A model generated the notes under the pieces. It was not told the origin of the DNA. It did not search any database and worked only from the letters and a program-made list of their open reading frames with translations. Below are positions 25,271-37,496 of a DNA stretch of 64,000 nucleotides, piece after piece (the stretch's first letter is position 1; each line of letters opens with the position of its first letter). Position numbers and translations under genes: made by a program. This stretch comes from Stercorarius parasiticus (lineage: Eukaryota > Chordata > Aves > Charadriiformes > Stercorariidae): assembly GCA_013396915.1 (NCBI GenBank), contig VWZL01000704.1, positions 62,001-126,000 of the forward strand. Direction: 5' to 3'.

Positions 25271-26509
25271 CCGACTTCACACCTCTGCTTTGCTCTAGAA
25301 ACCTTATTAAAAGAGAGAGAGTGGGAGAAGGAGTGATTGTTTTATCTACTTAATTAGGAGCTTTAAATGTTTGATAAGTTACTACTCTTAGGAGGGAAGA
25401 TCTGAAATATTTATTGTCTCATTCCTTGTTTTGCCTAGTTCACTATTTTTTTTTGCTTCCTTATAAATCAGTAGGGTGACTGCAGACCTCGTGGTGGGGC
25501 TACCAGGTCCCCGCAATTCAAATGACCAGACCCTTACCGCAATGCCCGAACCATGAGCAGGCAAAAAGGCAAAAGAAATTAGCCTTGCATTTCTGGGAAT
25601 TTTGTGCTGCTCTGCATAGCAAATCCCATAGATTTGTCTTGATGATGAGAGATGAGATGTGAGCCCAGCCCTCAACTCAAGGAGCTTGAAGGCAGGTAAA
25701 GCATCGTTTTTCCCCACGCGGGTGCAGAACCTGGTCCATGGGTGGAGCTGGAGGAGCTCTGAGCTGCTGATACAACACTCGCCCGCACGATGCTGCCATT
25801 TCCCTCATTAACATTTTGTCCTCAAGCTCAGCATTGCACAGACAATTAATAAATGCAATTTAAAATAGGACAACTGTTTTCTCTCTGTAACACTTTCCCT
25901 GCGATGTGTATTATCCATCAGTTCTTACAGAGCTTTTCCAGGGGAACTTGATGTTTTGTAGGACAACAGGGAGGCTGACAGCCAGTCCCTACCTGCATCC
26001 CACCTTTACACGCCAGGTTCACTTTGGCTCCCGCTGGCCATAAAAATGGGGTAATGGCCTGGTGGAGTTCAGAGACCCCCAGGCCACCGGTCTGCACCTA
26101 ACAGGGGTCCCTGGTGGAGGCTTTGAAGGACTGGCAAAATGTCACTCAGGTACTCTGTCACACCACCTGCCTGTGGAGCAGAGAGCAAAAACCATACTAT
26201 ATCATAATTTCAGGACAAACCATCAAAAGGTATATTCAGCTGTAGCAGCGGGGGCATGTTGGTATGCAGAAGCTCGCTCTTCGGCTTGGATTTGGGCCAG
26301 GAAACAGTATCTAACATCCCTACTGGGGTGGGAAATGGGATTTTAAATCTCAGACTCTTCAGCCAAGTAATTAGATGGACAACAAAATTCACACCCCCTC
26401 TCCCAATAGGTAGCCAAAGGCTGTTCAGAGGTAGATATCTTTTTTTCCTCGTAATATCTTTAATGAAATTAGCATTGAAATGTAATATCTCATCACTTAC
26501 AGTCTGAAC

Positions 26510-26620
26510 ACAACTTTAAATTGCATAATGCTTTATTAATTATATATTTAATGACTGTGGCCTTGTAGATACATTACGGCCACATTTATAACTATCTAGA
26601 AAACATGGAAATTCACCATA
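26510..26620. other. AT-rich block with a 7-base inverted repeat
   Basis: A TAATTA core sits at 26537-26542. An inverted repeat has arms 26556-26562 and 26578-26584 around a 15-base spacer, the GC-rich arms standing out in AT-rich surroundings. It may be a bound regulatory element. No coding is seen. Confidence 0.25.
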
Positions 26621-27481
26621 CAAAAACAATGAGATGCAAAGACTTACAAGTGCAGCATCTTTTAAAATAACAGCATGCTACATAGTCATTCCAGTACAAA
26701 TGCCTGGAAGTTTAGTGCCACGGTACCTCTGCTATATAGTGACGGAAATATTTGTGTGCAGAAAAAGTGATGTTCTGCAAGGACACAATTTATACAACAT
26801 TTATATATAATTTGGCATCAAAATAAACACCCTCCTTTTGCTTTCAGTTCAGATTTGGCATAAAGCCACAAAATTTGCTCCAAATTTGTACTGCAAGCAG
26901 AATTTTGCTCATTGCTTCTGTAAGGCAACTAAATTTCCAGTATCATATTTTTGTTCTGTGCCAAGTAATTTGTATACAACAGATTGAATTTAAAGGTCAA
27001 AAAGTCAAGAAAATTGACTGGCTGAAGAAGGCAAAATGTTTTTTCAAAACTGACTTAAGAAAATTGAAACAGCTCAGAGATGTCATGGACCATTTTATGA
27101 AATCTGTATTTCATAGGAGATAAAATTGAATCTAGGGGCAAGGCAACAGCCTATCATGGGTCTTAGCATGCTTGCCTCAAATCAGTGATTTCATCAAAAG
27201 CTATTTTACTTCTAGCAATGCTGACGACCAAGAAAAAAAAATTACATCTGCACCTTAAAGTCCACAAAAACAGACACCAGAAAAAGAGCAGAGACCTGAA
27301 GAGCATTCAGCCCAGACCCAAGCCACGGATCTGACTGCCTGGAAAACGTCTGGAGCCAGATTTCAGTTTCCACCCAAGTCCTTTCTCCAGAATGACAACG
27401 TTGGATCAAAGTCGTGGATCCAAACAGCCTGGAAAGAGCAGTTTTCTTTTATTACAGCCCAATAATAGTCAGTCTCCCAGT

Positions 27482-27508
27482 CTCTCTCAGTCTCCCAGAC
27501 TGAGAGAG
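27482..27508. repeat. Fold-back at the 5' end of a CR1 copy
   Basis: Arms 27482-27493 and 27497-27508 are perfect 12-base reverse complements around CCC. The right arm is CR1 sequence (the start of the LRELG block). The left arm lies outside the CR1 copy. A 10-base direct repeat (27471-27480 and 27489-27498) overlaps it. Confidence 0.9.
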
Positions 27509-27902
27509 TTGGGGTTGTTCAGTCTGGAGAAAAGAAGGCTCCGAGGAGACCTTATAGTGGCCTACCAGCATCTTAAGGGGGCCTACAAGAAAGCTGATGA
27601 GGGACTTTTTAGGATGTCGGGTAATGGTAGGTCTAGAGGGAATGGATTAAAACTAGAGATGGGATGATTCAGACTGAACGTTAGGAAGAAGTTCTTCACC
27701 ATGAGGGTGGTGAGACACTGGAACAGGTTGCCCAGAGAGGTGGTAGAAGCCCCATCCCTGGAAGCTTTTAAGGCCAGGCTGGATGGGGCTCTGAGCAGCC
27801 TGATCTAGTGGGAGGTGTCCCTGCCCATGGCAGGGGGGTTGGAACTACATGATCTTTAAGGTCCCTTCCAACCCTAACAATTCTATGATTCTATGATTCT
27901 AA
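27494..27902 (+). mobile_element. CR1 LINE, 5'-truncated 3' end
   Basis: It starts in the ORF2 C-terminal coding region. The frame reads open from the [18 protein letters not shown] block to about 27667, then a stop. The 3' untranslated region continues through the GAGGGTGGTGAGACACTGG and CCCAGAGAGGTGGT landmarks to an ATTCTATG tail at about 27881-27899. The 5' boundary coincides with the fold-back at 27482-27508. Confidence 0.95.
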
Positions 27903-28689
27903 ACACGTATGCAGCATTTCTCAATAACCCAATACAACTTCTCTTTCCACCATTGGGAGGAGAATGAACATTTGTATTTCTATTGCAATAGAAGTTATGA
28001 AGACAAGCAGAAAGGATTTCTAACCTGGGGTGATACAAGCAGAATTACTAACTCCACATTGCAGACAACAACAGCAGACTTTAGAGTAAATCAATGAGGC
28101 TGCTGCAGCACACCAAGTGCCGTGACCAGGAGTCCTGGCAACATGAACAGAACTTCTAAGGGACAAAGGAGATGAGTCAGACTAAAGCCACTGAACTGGG
28201 CTAATTAGGGCTTATTGATGCTTTGTGGAATATGAAGCGATATGCTTATGTGGAAGTAAATCAGCTACTCTATTCACAAGGTGGCGAGCCGCTCTGAGGA
28301 TAAAAGCTGACTCCTGAGTAGAGTTGTCCATCCTGGTGACCTCAAGCGAGCTGCAGACCACCAGCCCCAGTGCAGCTCAGTGCAGTGGCGATCCCCTCAC
28401 CTTGCACTGCTGCACAAGCACTGCAAGGCCAGGTATTTACCCTTGTGCTGAGGGACACAGTGCCACCACGCTGCTCAGTCTCGGCCACGTTATCTGCATG
28501 GAAAATTCCTCCTGGATTTACTCTTACAAGGCATCTCCGACCCCAGCAGAGCCCTCGGGCTGAGCGTGCCACGGAGCACTCGGCTCTCAGATGCTCCGGT
28601 CTTGAGCACGGTGCAGGGACCCACGAGGGCTGAGAGCCATCAGGCCATCAGAGCACACTGGGCAATGCCATGTGAGCCTAAATGACAGA
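27903..28689. other. Unique spacer, no gene recognised
   Basis: About 790 bases between two CR1 copies. Three overlapping frames of 76-87 codons at 28324-28633 on both strands show no domain. Confidence 0.6.
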
Positions 28690-28905
28690 CTTGCAGAATC
28701 ACAGAAAACAGGGCTGGAAGGCACCTCAGAGGTCCAGCTCATACATTTTCTTGCCTCAGGCAGGATCAGCTCAATCCCTACCTATAAGATACGTCTCATC
28801 TGTCCTTAACCACCTCCTCAGACTATTCAAGTACTTCACTACACTGCCCACTATGAAATATTTCCAGATATCTGACACTGATCTTCCCTGCTGCAGTGCA
28901 AACCC
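28690..28905 (-). mobile_element. Old, diverged CR1 LINE fragment (CR1-Y-like)
   Basis: On the plus strand it opens with AGAATCACAGAA, GGCTGGAAGG and ACCTCAGAGGTC, then a GGCAGGATCAGCTCAAT block, and ends in TGATCTTCCCTGCTGCAGTGCAA. This is the reversed 3' region of an older CR1 type, and the middle blocks resemble CR1-Y as I remember it. It is more diverged than the other copies and is therefore probably an older insertion. Confidence 0.8.
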
Positions 28906-29765
28906 AGGATTTCACAGCTGACCTGCAGGCTCTTGCCTTCCCTTCCCTGCCGGTGCCAAAAGCCCTCTGTGCCATGCTCCTGGGAGGGGTCCGGGGGGTA
29001 TATAAACCTGGGGAACGGAAACAGAGCCCACGGCGCTAGCACCCCCCTGCCAAGCCATGACAGCGGGTGGCAGCTCAGACAGGGACAGGGGAGGAAGGTG
29101 AGGGTCTCTGCCACTGGAGGAGCAATGCCCAGGGACAGGACACACGAAGGGCCACAACCAGGGTTATTTCTGATCTCAGGACAGGGAAGACAAGAGGTAA
29201 TTGCTAATTGCTTTGTGCTTTTGTACGTATTTAATACAGACCCAAGGAAGGCCCATTCATGAGGTCATTCATGCTAATACAATCTAAAAATGCTGTTTTA
29301 CCAGCACTGCTGGCAGGAGCCATGCAATGCCATGGCTGCACACTCATCCGTCAAATGCTAGTGCATCATTCCTCCAGTTTGTCACCCACAGGAGCATCCA
29401 TGCCAGGCAGGATTGCCAGCCCAGAATAAAGCCAGAGACTCTGCTGGCCATCTGCTAACCTGTTACACGGTCCCACAGTTCATCTGTTCTGTGCGAATCT
29501 CACATACGCTGAAGTGTCGCAGCCAAAGGTTTTTCGGCAGTTGAGTAGTATATATGTATCTGTTCCTCTTCAAACACCCATATGCACGGGGAGATTAAAG
29601 ACATTGTACACCTAACAGCAAAAAATACATTCTATCTCTAGTGGAAGCTCATTAAATGTTAGTCAGAAAAAGATAATCTGGGTTATTCAGGATGGTGGCG
29701 AGCTGTGCTGGACAATTCCCTTACTGAGAAAGCAAATGCACATGGGGTTCTTTGTTTTCTGTATA
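28906..29765. other. Unique spacer with a TATA-like site
   Basis: A TATATAAA sequence at 28999-29006 follows a G-rich stretch and looks like a core promoter TATA box, but no gene is recognisable downstream. The remainder is featureless non-coding DNA. Confidence 0.45.
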
Positions 29766-29873
29766 GGCTCATAGAATGATTTAAGTTGGAAAACACCCTT
29801 TAGATCATCAAGTCCAACCACAAACACTGCCAAGTCCACCACTAAACCATGTCCTTAAGCACCACTGTATATC
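29766..29873 (-). mobile_element. CR1 LINE, very short 3' end
   Basis: On the plus strand it shows TCATAGAATGATTTAAGTTGGAAAA, ATCATCAAGTCCAACC and CCACTAAACCATGTCC, the reversed last ~110 bases of the CR1 type also present at 6208 and 16995. It breaks off after AAGCACCACTGTAT. Confidence 0.92.
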
Positions 29874-32800
29874 ACATGTTGGGGACAAATTCAAATCACT
29901 TAAATATGGATGAAACTAGCCTTGAATGTATTTGGGCACGTAAACATCTATATTGAGATTCTTTGCTCAACGGGACCCTTTTGCAAGTTCTGCCCATAAG
30001 AGGCAGGTAGGTTTTGGTAAATCAGAGAAGAGCTCAGACAGAGCCACTTAGAGCCGCTGAGCACCAGCGTGGGTTGCTGAGACATGCCATTGAACAGAAG
30101 GAGCACGTTTCTCAAAAAGCCTCAGAATAAGTGCTCCTTCCCTGAGTAGTTTTAGTGCACTTAAAGCTGTGTTCATTTGAAAGCAGTGTCTCAAATGATG
30201 GACCCTGGGGCACGTCGCAAGCCTCAGGTGCTGGTGCCAGCCCCATGCACACCCCTACAAGTGATCCCATGTATCAACCAGTCCTCTCAGTGCCACCAAA
30301 GAAAACAGGTCTTACTGCTTTGTTAATTTTTAATGACCCTTTCCCACCATCTATCTCCTTTGCTTCTGCACTGATTTACACCCTTTCCAATGCGATACCA
30401 TCAGTATAGCAGCCAACCCCTGTCACTTGAAGCTGGGATTTGGCTCCAAGGCCTGTAGACCACATACTTAGTGGTTTTGGTGCAGGAGCCCATTGCCATC
30501 TCTCCTTTGCACAAGTGCTAGCTGGCCTCAGATGCCGACAGCACCACCAGAATGCTTCAGCAGCTCTGGGAAGGTCCCAGGTCCCGAGAGGGTTAAATCT
30601 AGACACACAGCATTAGAAACATCTGAAACACTGCATTAGAGCCATCCTGCCCCAAAACCCCATCCTGGCAGCAGGCAGCATAGCATCCACCAGGAAACTC
30701 CAGCCTTCCAGCTTCCAGGGCTTGCCAGCTGCTAAACAGCACCATGGATCTGAATTCAAGGTGGGAATTTCCATCTCATCTCCATCATTAGCATCCTGCA
30801 AGAACTACTTTCAGCTTTGTCCTTGGGGGGGGAACATGCATTATGCATAGCAAGAATTTCTCCATCCATCTTCCAGGATGCATTATCACTTTTGATAGAG
30901 GCTTTCCAAGTCACCAGTCTCATTTGAAAGGAAGGTGAGCTGACCCATGAATACCACACGCTGCAGCTCCAAACGCTCCCTGCCAGAAAAATCCATCGGA
31001 GGAGCACAAGGGGCAGGAAGGCTGTGTAGGGACCCTGCAGACTCTGCAGCCAGGTGACTTGCACTGAGCTGTGCCTGACTCTGTCCATCCCATGTCCATT
31101 ACCGCTGCAGGCAATGAGCATCTATGAGGAGCTGCAAAAGCAGAGGAAATGGAGGCTACGTCTTCATGGGAGTACCAGGGAAAGAGTCAAGATCCAAGGG
31201 ATCTCCAAAGGTCTCTTGGGATTCCCCGAATCAAGTGTGGTAACAATAAGGTTAAATTTAGCATATTATCTAGTTTTCTTGTTATGGGTAGCAGGGTAGC
31301 CGGATGTTTAGAGGTGAGTTGTATACACACTGATAGCAAACCAGTTACAGCTTTGCCGGGCATGCTACATAAATGCATACAAATATATTGAAGCAAAAAG
31401 AGCTACCCTATTTTACCTTCCAAACTATTATATCAAATTTCCTATTCCACTAATGGAATGTGCAAATGCGTCATGAAGTCTGAACCCAGATTCACAGGGG
31501 CTATTTTTACAGCTTGTAGAATCAGAGAAAAACACCTCCCAGAGACACAAAGCAATGCAATCAACCACGTCTGGCAGTTGGCTGCTCCCTTAATGAGCAG
31601 GCATCGCATCGATGTTTCCAAAAAGGCCACTCCAAGTACAGCTCTGTTCCGATTGTGTTCTAATCCCCCACACACCAAATGCCAAAAAATATTTATGCCT
31701 GCTGTATTACATTATAAATTTATATTTCTGAAAAGTAATGAGTTATGACATGACACCAGGCATGATAATTGAACCTCAGGGCCCAGCCCTGGGGAAGCTG
31801 CTCCAGAGCCGTCTCACCAACAGGAGTCTTACTTTTGGGGGTAACAGTAACCTCCAGATGGCATTGGGGATGTTAAAAATAAAGACATCCAGGCCTATAG
31901 ACTGACTTTCCACCAAGGGAGACGTCGAATTATACATCCACTTTGCTCTCCCCTGCAACGTATTGGAAGCAATTATTTTAAATAGATCAAGGGTGTCAGT
32001 GAGGTTCAATTTTCTCTATCAGCTCTGCAATGTGGGCACACACAGAGTAAAGTCTTACTCAGCCATGGGTAGGGATGTGTCCTGAAGTTCCATTCTGACA
32101 TTTATGAGTCTCATTAAACGTGCTTTCTTTATTGATTTGTTTGTTTTTTGTAATCGCAGCATATGAACATTTTTAATTTTTCATTTCTTCTCTTGGCATT
32201 TAATTTGAAGTGATCCCGAGTTTAGTGCCAAGACACGTATCAGAAATGACCTTCAAGCTTGAGAGAAAATCATTGCATTTTAGCATCCGTCGATAAGCAA
32301 TAGGCAGAAGCCTTGTACATTTAATAGCATCTATCAAACATTTTCCCTTAAGAACTTGCTGACCTTCTTGGCAGAGGCCCTTCAACAACACACCACTTCT
32401 TCTGACTGCCTTTATCAAAGAGATGGGATTGCTACTAAGTCATTTCTGCACTCAGAAATTAGGTCAGCTATCAACAGCGACAGATTACTGAACTCAAATG
32501 ATCTGTTCTCTCTGCTTGATGAAAGGAAAGTATAACAGTGGCTTTCAGTGCCTCAGACTCAGAGCATCCTCATCTCATCTCTGCTCCCGCATTACATGAC
32601 CCTCCGTTTTAGGAACACAATGATTTAAGGAAGAAGCTATTTAGCAGCCTATAAGTCCACCCAGCGGTTGCTACGTTCTGGTTTTGCTAACAGGAGACTG
32701 GATAACAGCTGCGCATATAATTTGCAGTGAATATTCAGAAGAGTTTCTCATGCTTTACAGCTGTGAAAGCAGGATCAGGTCTGGAACAGAACTGGCCCCA

Positions 32801-33394
32801 GTGAATTCCACAAGCACATTTGACAGAGAACTCATTTTCCAATATGCACATCACAAGAGGGAAGGAAGAAATTTTGAGTGACAGACTCTACAGTAATAGG
32901 TTTTTTGATTGCACGGTAGAAAAATTACAAATTAAGATTTTTGGAAAACAGGTGATAAATTAAGAAAGTAAGTGTCTTCAGATGATCTGAATCTCTAAAA
33001 AAACCTACATTCCATGCATGAGTTACAGTTTTAGCAGAATGAAATTATCATGTTTCCAGAATTAATTCAGTCGCAACAAGCTTAGCAGAAGGTAAACAGT
33101 TGCAAGTATGTTCCTATATTTTATGTCATAGCACGCATTCATTTTGAGCTAGAATCCCGTTTGCATTCTCACCAGTAGTCGGCTTTGAAATGTTTCCACT
33201 AGTTGGGGATGCTGAAGATGCACAGCGCTCGGATACCCTTGTCACAGAGAGGGAACTTGCAGACGTTCACAAGCCCCAAGCAGATGGTGCGCAGGAGAAT
33301 TTCTGCATACTGAAGGGCCATGCAGAGTCAAAAGGAATTTTTATGAGCCCACCAAGAAGTAACTGCAAGCACAGTTAATGTCTAACTATCAGGC

Positions 33395-33440
33395 AACCGG
33401 TATAAATAGGACAAGCCCTCTGCATTGGGCTTCAGCACAC
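33395..33440 (+). promoter_or_regulatory. Candidate TATA-type core promoter
   Basis: TATAAATA at 33401-33408 sits in a GC-flanked context (CCGG before, GGACAAGCCC after), and about 30 bases downstream a TTCAGCAC stretch could act as an initiator. No coding sequence or splice pattern downstream was recognised, so this may be chance or a remnant LTR or lncRNA promoter. Confidence 0.2.
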
Positions 33441-34982
33441 GGGGATGAGAAAAAGCTTTGAACCAAAGTGTCGACAACACCAGAACAGAATCAAACCAGC
33501 ATGGCTTTTTCTGAGCCCAAGCCCTGTCTCCTGACCCCCCCAGGTCGCTGCTGGAAAAAGGTGGATCTTACCCCCAGGGAATCCCTTGCGTGAGGTTTGA
33601 TTGCGCTTCCTTTTCTGCTCTGCAAATCTACAAGGTGAACCCACGAAGATTATGTTTTACCCAAAATTACTCTCAGAAAATACATTTATTAACAGAAGTA
33701 TCATCATATCCTTACTGGAATTTACTTTTGCATATTTATAAGCTATAACAATGGTGCAAGGAGGAAATCCATGCCATTAATTCCTTCTGCAAAGTAATAC
33801 TTCACATACAATAGGGATTTATGGGCACCGAAAATGCATTGAATGAAAATCGATCAACTTTTCATTAAAAAAATCAGATCAAAACTTTCAGGGAAATAAT
33901 TATAGCTGAGCCAGATTTCCTCCAGACTTTGAAATTAATTGTTTCACTTGCAGAACAAAATAAATTTGCTGGCTTTCTAGTCTACCATTTTTTATGATTC
34001 TCAGCAGTGCTACTAAGTGGAATTTGTAAGTTAAAACCAACAGGTGAAAAGCTCGCAAGGAACGCACTGCAAACATGCAAACGCCCCGAGAGAATTCAGA
34101 GGTTTATACAGGAGGAATCTGGGAGTGGAGATACTTAAATCCTGAAGCGTACACCTCTAGAACAGCAAGAACATACATTTTGTTTGGTAAGATCATACAG
34201 ATTCATTGTCATCGTGTTTGTGGCATCCCACAATTTCAAAGGATTTTTTTGAAGCTTGTTCTGTTTAAAGCTGAAAGTAAAAGCATATCATTACATAAAA
34301 TGTAAATAAGATATCCCTTATAGTTCTCTATCCTGTGCCTTATCTTTGGAAAAATAAATAGAGTATTCACAAATAATAGCAATTACAATGTTTTTATTTT
34401 TTTTTAAAGTTAGATATGATTTTTACTGAGGGTTAAAATAGGTATTTCCAAGTGTTCATTGGCAATAAGGTTTTCATTAAAGCAGGAGAATATTTTGGAA
34501 AAAAAAATCTTCATTAAAAGACTGATAATTTTTCCCACCAGCTAGAGTCTGGGAGAATTTTTTTTTTTTTCCTAATTCTAACTACTAAATAAGACTGAAA
34601 AATCCACTCCGTTTTTTAAAAAAGGCAGGGTATATATTTTAGCCCTTAGCTAAAAAGATAATGGCCTCCTTCCCCTCCTCCTGCGCATCCCCACCGGCTG
34701 CCACCCCAGGTCATCCCTCTCCTGACCGCACCAGCCCTCCTCCATCTGTGCCATCTACAGCGTCCACCCAGGCCGGGCAATTTAAAGAGAAGGTCCCGAT
34801 CCCAGGAGAAAAGCCCTTTTCCCATTGCGTTCCTCTATGAAACATCTGACTGGATACACGCTGGAAGAGCCCGAGCAAAGCTAACTGCAAAATAGCTGCA
34901 GGTGGGGAGCAAACCTTCTGTTTTGGGGTTAGCATAACAGCAATGAAACCAACACATCTGCCTGCTGTGGCTGTTTATTTAT

Positions 34983-35400
34983 TAATTAGTTATTTTACTA
35001 TTGAAAAAAGTCAAGTTTTGTTAGTAACAGGTTCAGTCATATTTACAAATAATAAACCAAACCCCAAATGTTGTCTTTCTCTCTAGTCAGTTCAGAGTCC
35101 TATATATCAAGTGCAGATATTCCCTGCAAAATTTTCAGATTTTAACTAATTATGTTGTTAATCAAGAGCATGACTGCATTCTGATTGCATTCAGTTATCT
35201 CTCATCTCTTTCTTCTCAAAACAGTACAAAAAAAGATCCAGAACAAAAGGTTCGCATCTCTCGCAGCTGCTCTTTATGCACATCTAATTAATCTTGGGAC
35301 TATTAAAATTCAATACAATAAGAAAGTGGTCAATACCGTAATTAGATAAATGAGCTCACACAGTAGTGAAACAATCGAATCAAACAAGCTTCATCAAATA
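34983..35400. promoter_or_regulatory. Candidate enhancer with clustered homeodomain cores
   Basis: Four exact TAATTA cores occur at 34983-34988, 35147-35152, 35285-35290 and 35339-35344, with further TTAATC and ATTAAA sites between. A single TAATTA is expected about once per 2-2.5 kb at this base composition. The block is not a simple repeat. Homeodomain proteins bind this core. Enhancer function is an inference only. Confidence 0.3.
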
Positions 35401-36014
35401 TTACTCATAAGTGACAGAACAAATACTTTTCAATGCCTGTTTCAGAATTCCCCGATGATGTTACGATAGCCCTGTCTAATCTTCCAGGGAACAACAGTGG
35501 TGTCTCCTCCTGCATGTGATGTATTATCTATCCCCTTTGAAACTCGGAGAATTTATCTCTAATATCTTTCCGGATCAAACACCTTTTGAAATTCTAAAGC
35601 AACTAGAAATGGCTCTTCCCACTCCAAGACAGCTCGGCATCTGCAGATCAAAGGAGCAAAACAAATATTTCCCAGCTGCAAACCTAACAAGAAAAGCTTT
35701 CCAGTAGCAAAGCGATTCACCCCATAATCGCCATGTGTTCCTTATCTCTCAGCAGCTTTAGATTTTTACATTCAGGAGTGAAATGGACATTATTTGAAAT
35801 AGGACGTTACTCCCGTCTTGATAATCATGTTTTGTTTAGAGCCTGTCATGAGGGATTATTGAAATCCTCCTGAAATGCAGTCATGAGAGAGTAACTGGGT
35901 AGGTTATTTTTGTTAGTTACTTAAGAGTATTAGTGGGCAGCTTCTCAGAGCTCCTCAGCAGGAGAACTATCTCCTACAGATCTTCCAAGAGTTTAATTGC
36001 AGTTTTGAAGACAG

Positions 36015-36032
36015 AAAAAAAAAAAAAAAAAA
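36015..36032. repeat. A homopolymer, 18 bases
   Basis: An uninterrupted run of A. No retroposed sequence is recognisable upstream, so it is not called as a poly-A tail. Confidence 0.9.
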
Positions 36033-37161
36033 TCCACCCTCTTGGCTAGCCAGGCTCTGGGTTCCTGCAGAACGATGGCTGATTAACGGTGCTGTTATTC
36101 CTCCCACGTCACACATCGGTGACACAGAGAGAGGCTCCGTGATTAATGCTGTGTGAGCTCATGCACTGAAATCATGTGAAGTCCTCACAGGACACCAGCT
36201 GTATTAATTTATTAGTAGTGGAGGAAAATGAGTATGTCTTTACTGCTTCCTGCGCTTTACCTCATCCACTTACCACCTTTATCTGCTGCTATCAGAGGCA
36301 GTTTTCTGGTATTGCTTTACCAGCAAACCCTCCAACAGCAATGAGGCTTATACAGACAGCAACCCATAAATTCATACCCCTAAAATGCATCCCTAAAAAC
36401 CTCCAGAATGAAACAAGCCACTTACTAGCAAAATCACTTTGGGGTGACCATATTTAGACTGGAATTCTTGCCAGTGTCACATAAATTGATTGGTTTCACA
36501 CGCCTAATCTACAAAGCCCCGGCAGGAAAATGGTTACACACAAGTTCTAGATTACAGGCACTGAGCAGAGCGGTCCAGCTCCCTGCCCCACGCCGCTCCC
36601 CTTCCCATCATTAATATTTTTGCCAGCTTCTCCACCACCAGATGAGATTTAGATCCCACATTTGCGTAAGTAGCTACTTTTATGAGCCCATTCATCAAAA
36701 ACTTGGGAGAATTTGTCAGCCTGACTGACAAATACAAAAATGCTCAAAATGCCCTTTTCAATCTTTCATCATCCACACCAGGTTTCAGAGAAGTCCCACT
36801 GGAAATCTAGACAGCATGTTTTAATTCAAATAAAGTATAAATTGGACTTTTTAACTTAGAGTCCAGTACCACCCAGCGTGGCACAGGTGAAGGACTGGAG
36901 TTGTTTAAGGTTACATCATGAAAACCCTTTTTCTTGCTGTGAGATTTTTTTCTGCTGCTTGAGCAGAGCAGGAACAGGAGACAGCCCAGGCTGCTGCGCC
37001 ATTGGGCTTCACCCTGGTTACAGCAGGGGTATAGAAGCCCCTCATGCTTTGCAACCCAGTGCATAAGCATCTGGATAAATTCCACGTTAAATCAATTTGA
37101 AAATCTCTATGCCCTTTTTCCCCCCACATTCCTTGATGTTCATAGTTGCAGTGGGATTGGG

Positions 37162-37496
37162 TCTTCCAGTCCCTGAAGGGGCCTACAGAGGAAAGCTGGG
37201 GAGGGGCGGGCTGTTGGCAAGGGCATGCAGCGATAGGACGAGGGGCAATGGTTTTAAACTAGAGCAGGATGGGTTTAGATGAGACATGAGGAAGAAGTTC
37301 TTTCCAATGAGGGTGGTGAGACACTGGCCCAGGTTGCCCAGAGAGGTGGTGGAGGCTCCATCCCTGGAGACATTCAAGGCCAGGCTGGATGAGGCTCTGA
37401 GCAACCTGATCTAGTTGAAGATGTCCCTGCTCACTGCAGGGGGGTTGGACTAGATGACCTTTAGAGGTCCCTTCCAACCCAACACATTCTATGATA
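37162..37496 (+). mobile_element. CR1 LINE, 5'-truncated 3' end, close relative of the 15.3 kb copy
   Basis: It starts at CTTCCAGTCCCTGAAGGGG and runs to a single ATTCTATG tail unit at about 37486-37493. From GCGATAGGAC onward (about 265 bases) it differs from the CR1 at 15297-16204 at fewer than ten positions by eye, so both belong to the same young subfamily. It has no coding capacity beyond a short ORF2 C-terminal remnant. Confidence 0.95.

Larger units (their letters stand above)
17215..27480. other. Non-coding repeat-poor stretch
   Basis: About 10 kb without a CR1 copy or recognisable gene. It contains a T run at 18210-18220, a 22-base tandem duplication at 19581-19624, a perfect hairpin at 20015-20040, a T run at 21706-21717, and several AT-rich blocks (about 17520-17760, 18770-18910, 25050-25270, 26510-26620) whose look suggests possible conserved non-coding elements. 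Reading frames up to 151 codons carry no domain. Confidence 0.55.
29874..37160. other. Non-coding repeat-poor stretch
   Basis: No host gene recognised. It contains a TATA-like core promoter candidate near 33401, T runs at 34391-34405 and 34558-34570, a cluster of TAATTA sites at 34983-35344, and an 18-base A run at 36015-36032. Frames up to 121 codons are domain-free. The stretch 32090-32430 is another AT-rich block that could be conserved. Confidence 0.55.

Noticed and set aside
33190..33320. Minus-strand run that translates to a hydrophobic, cysteine-containing stretch
   Set aside because: Interrupted by a stop at one end and unlike any family I can name. Likely coincidence.
36000..36040. 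18-base A run as a poly-A tail of a processed pseudogene
   Set aside because: No gene-like or spliced-exon sequence upstream and no target-site duplication noticed.
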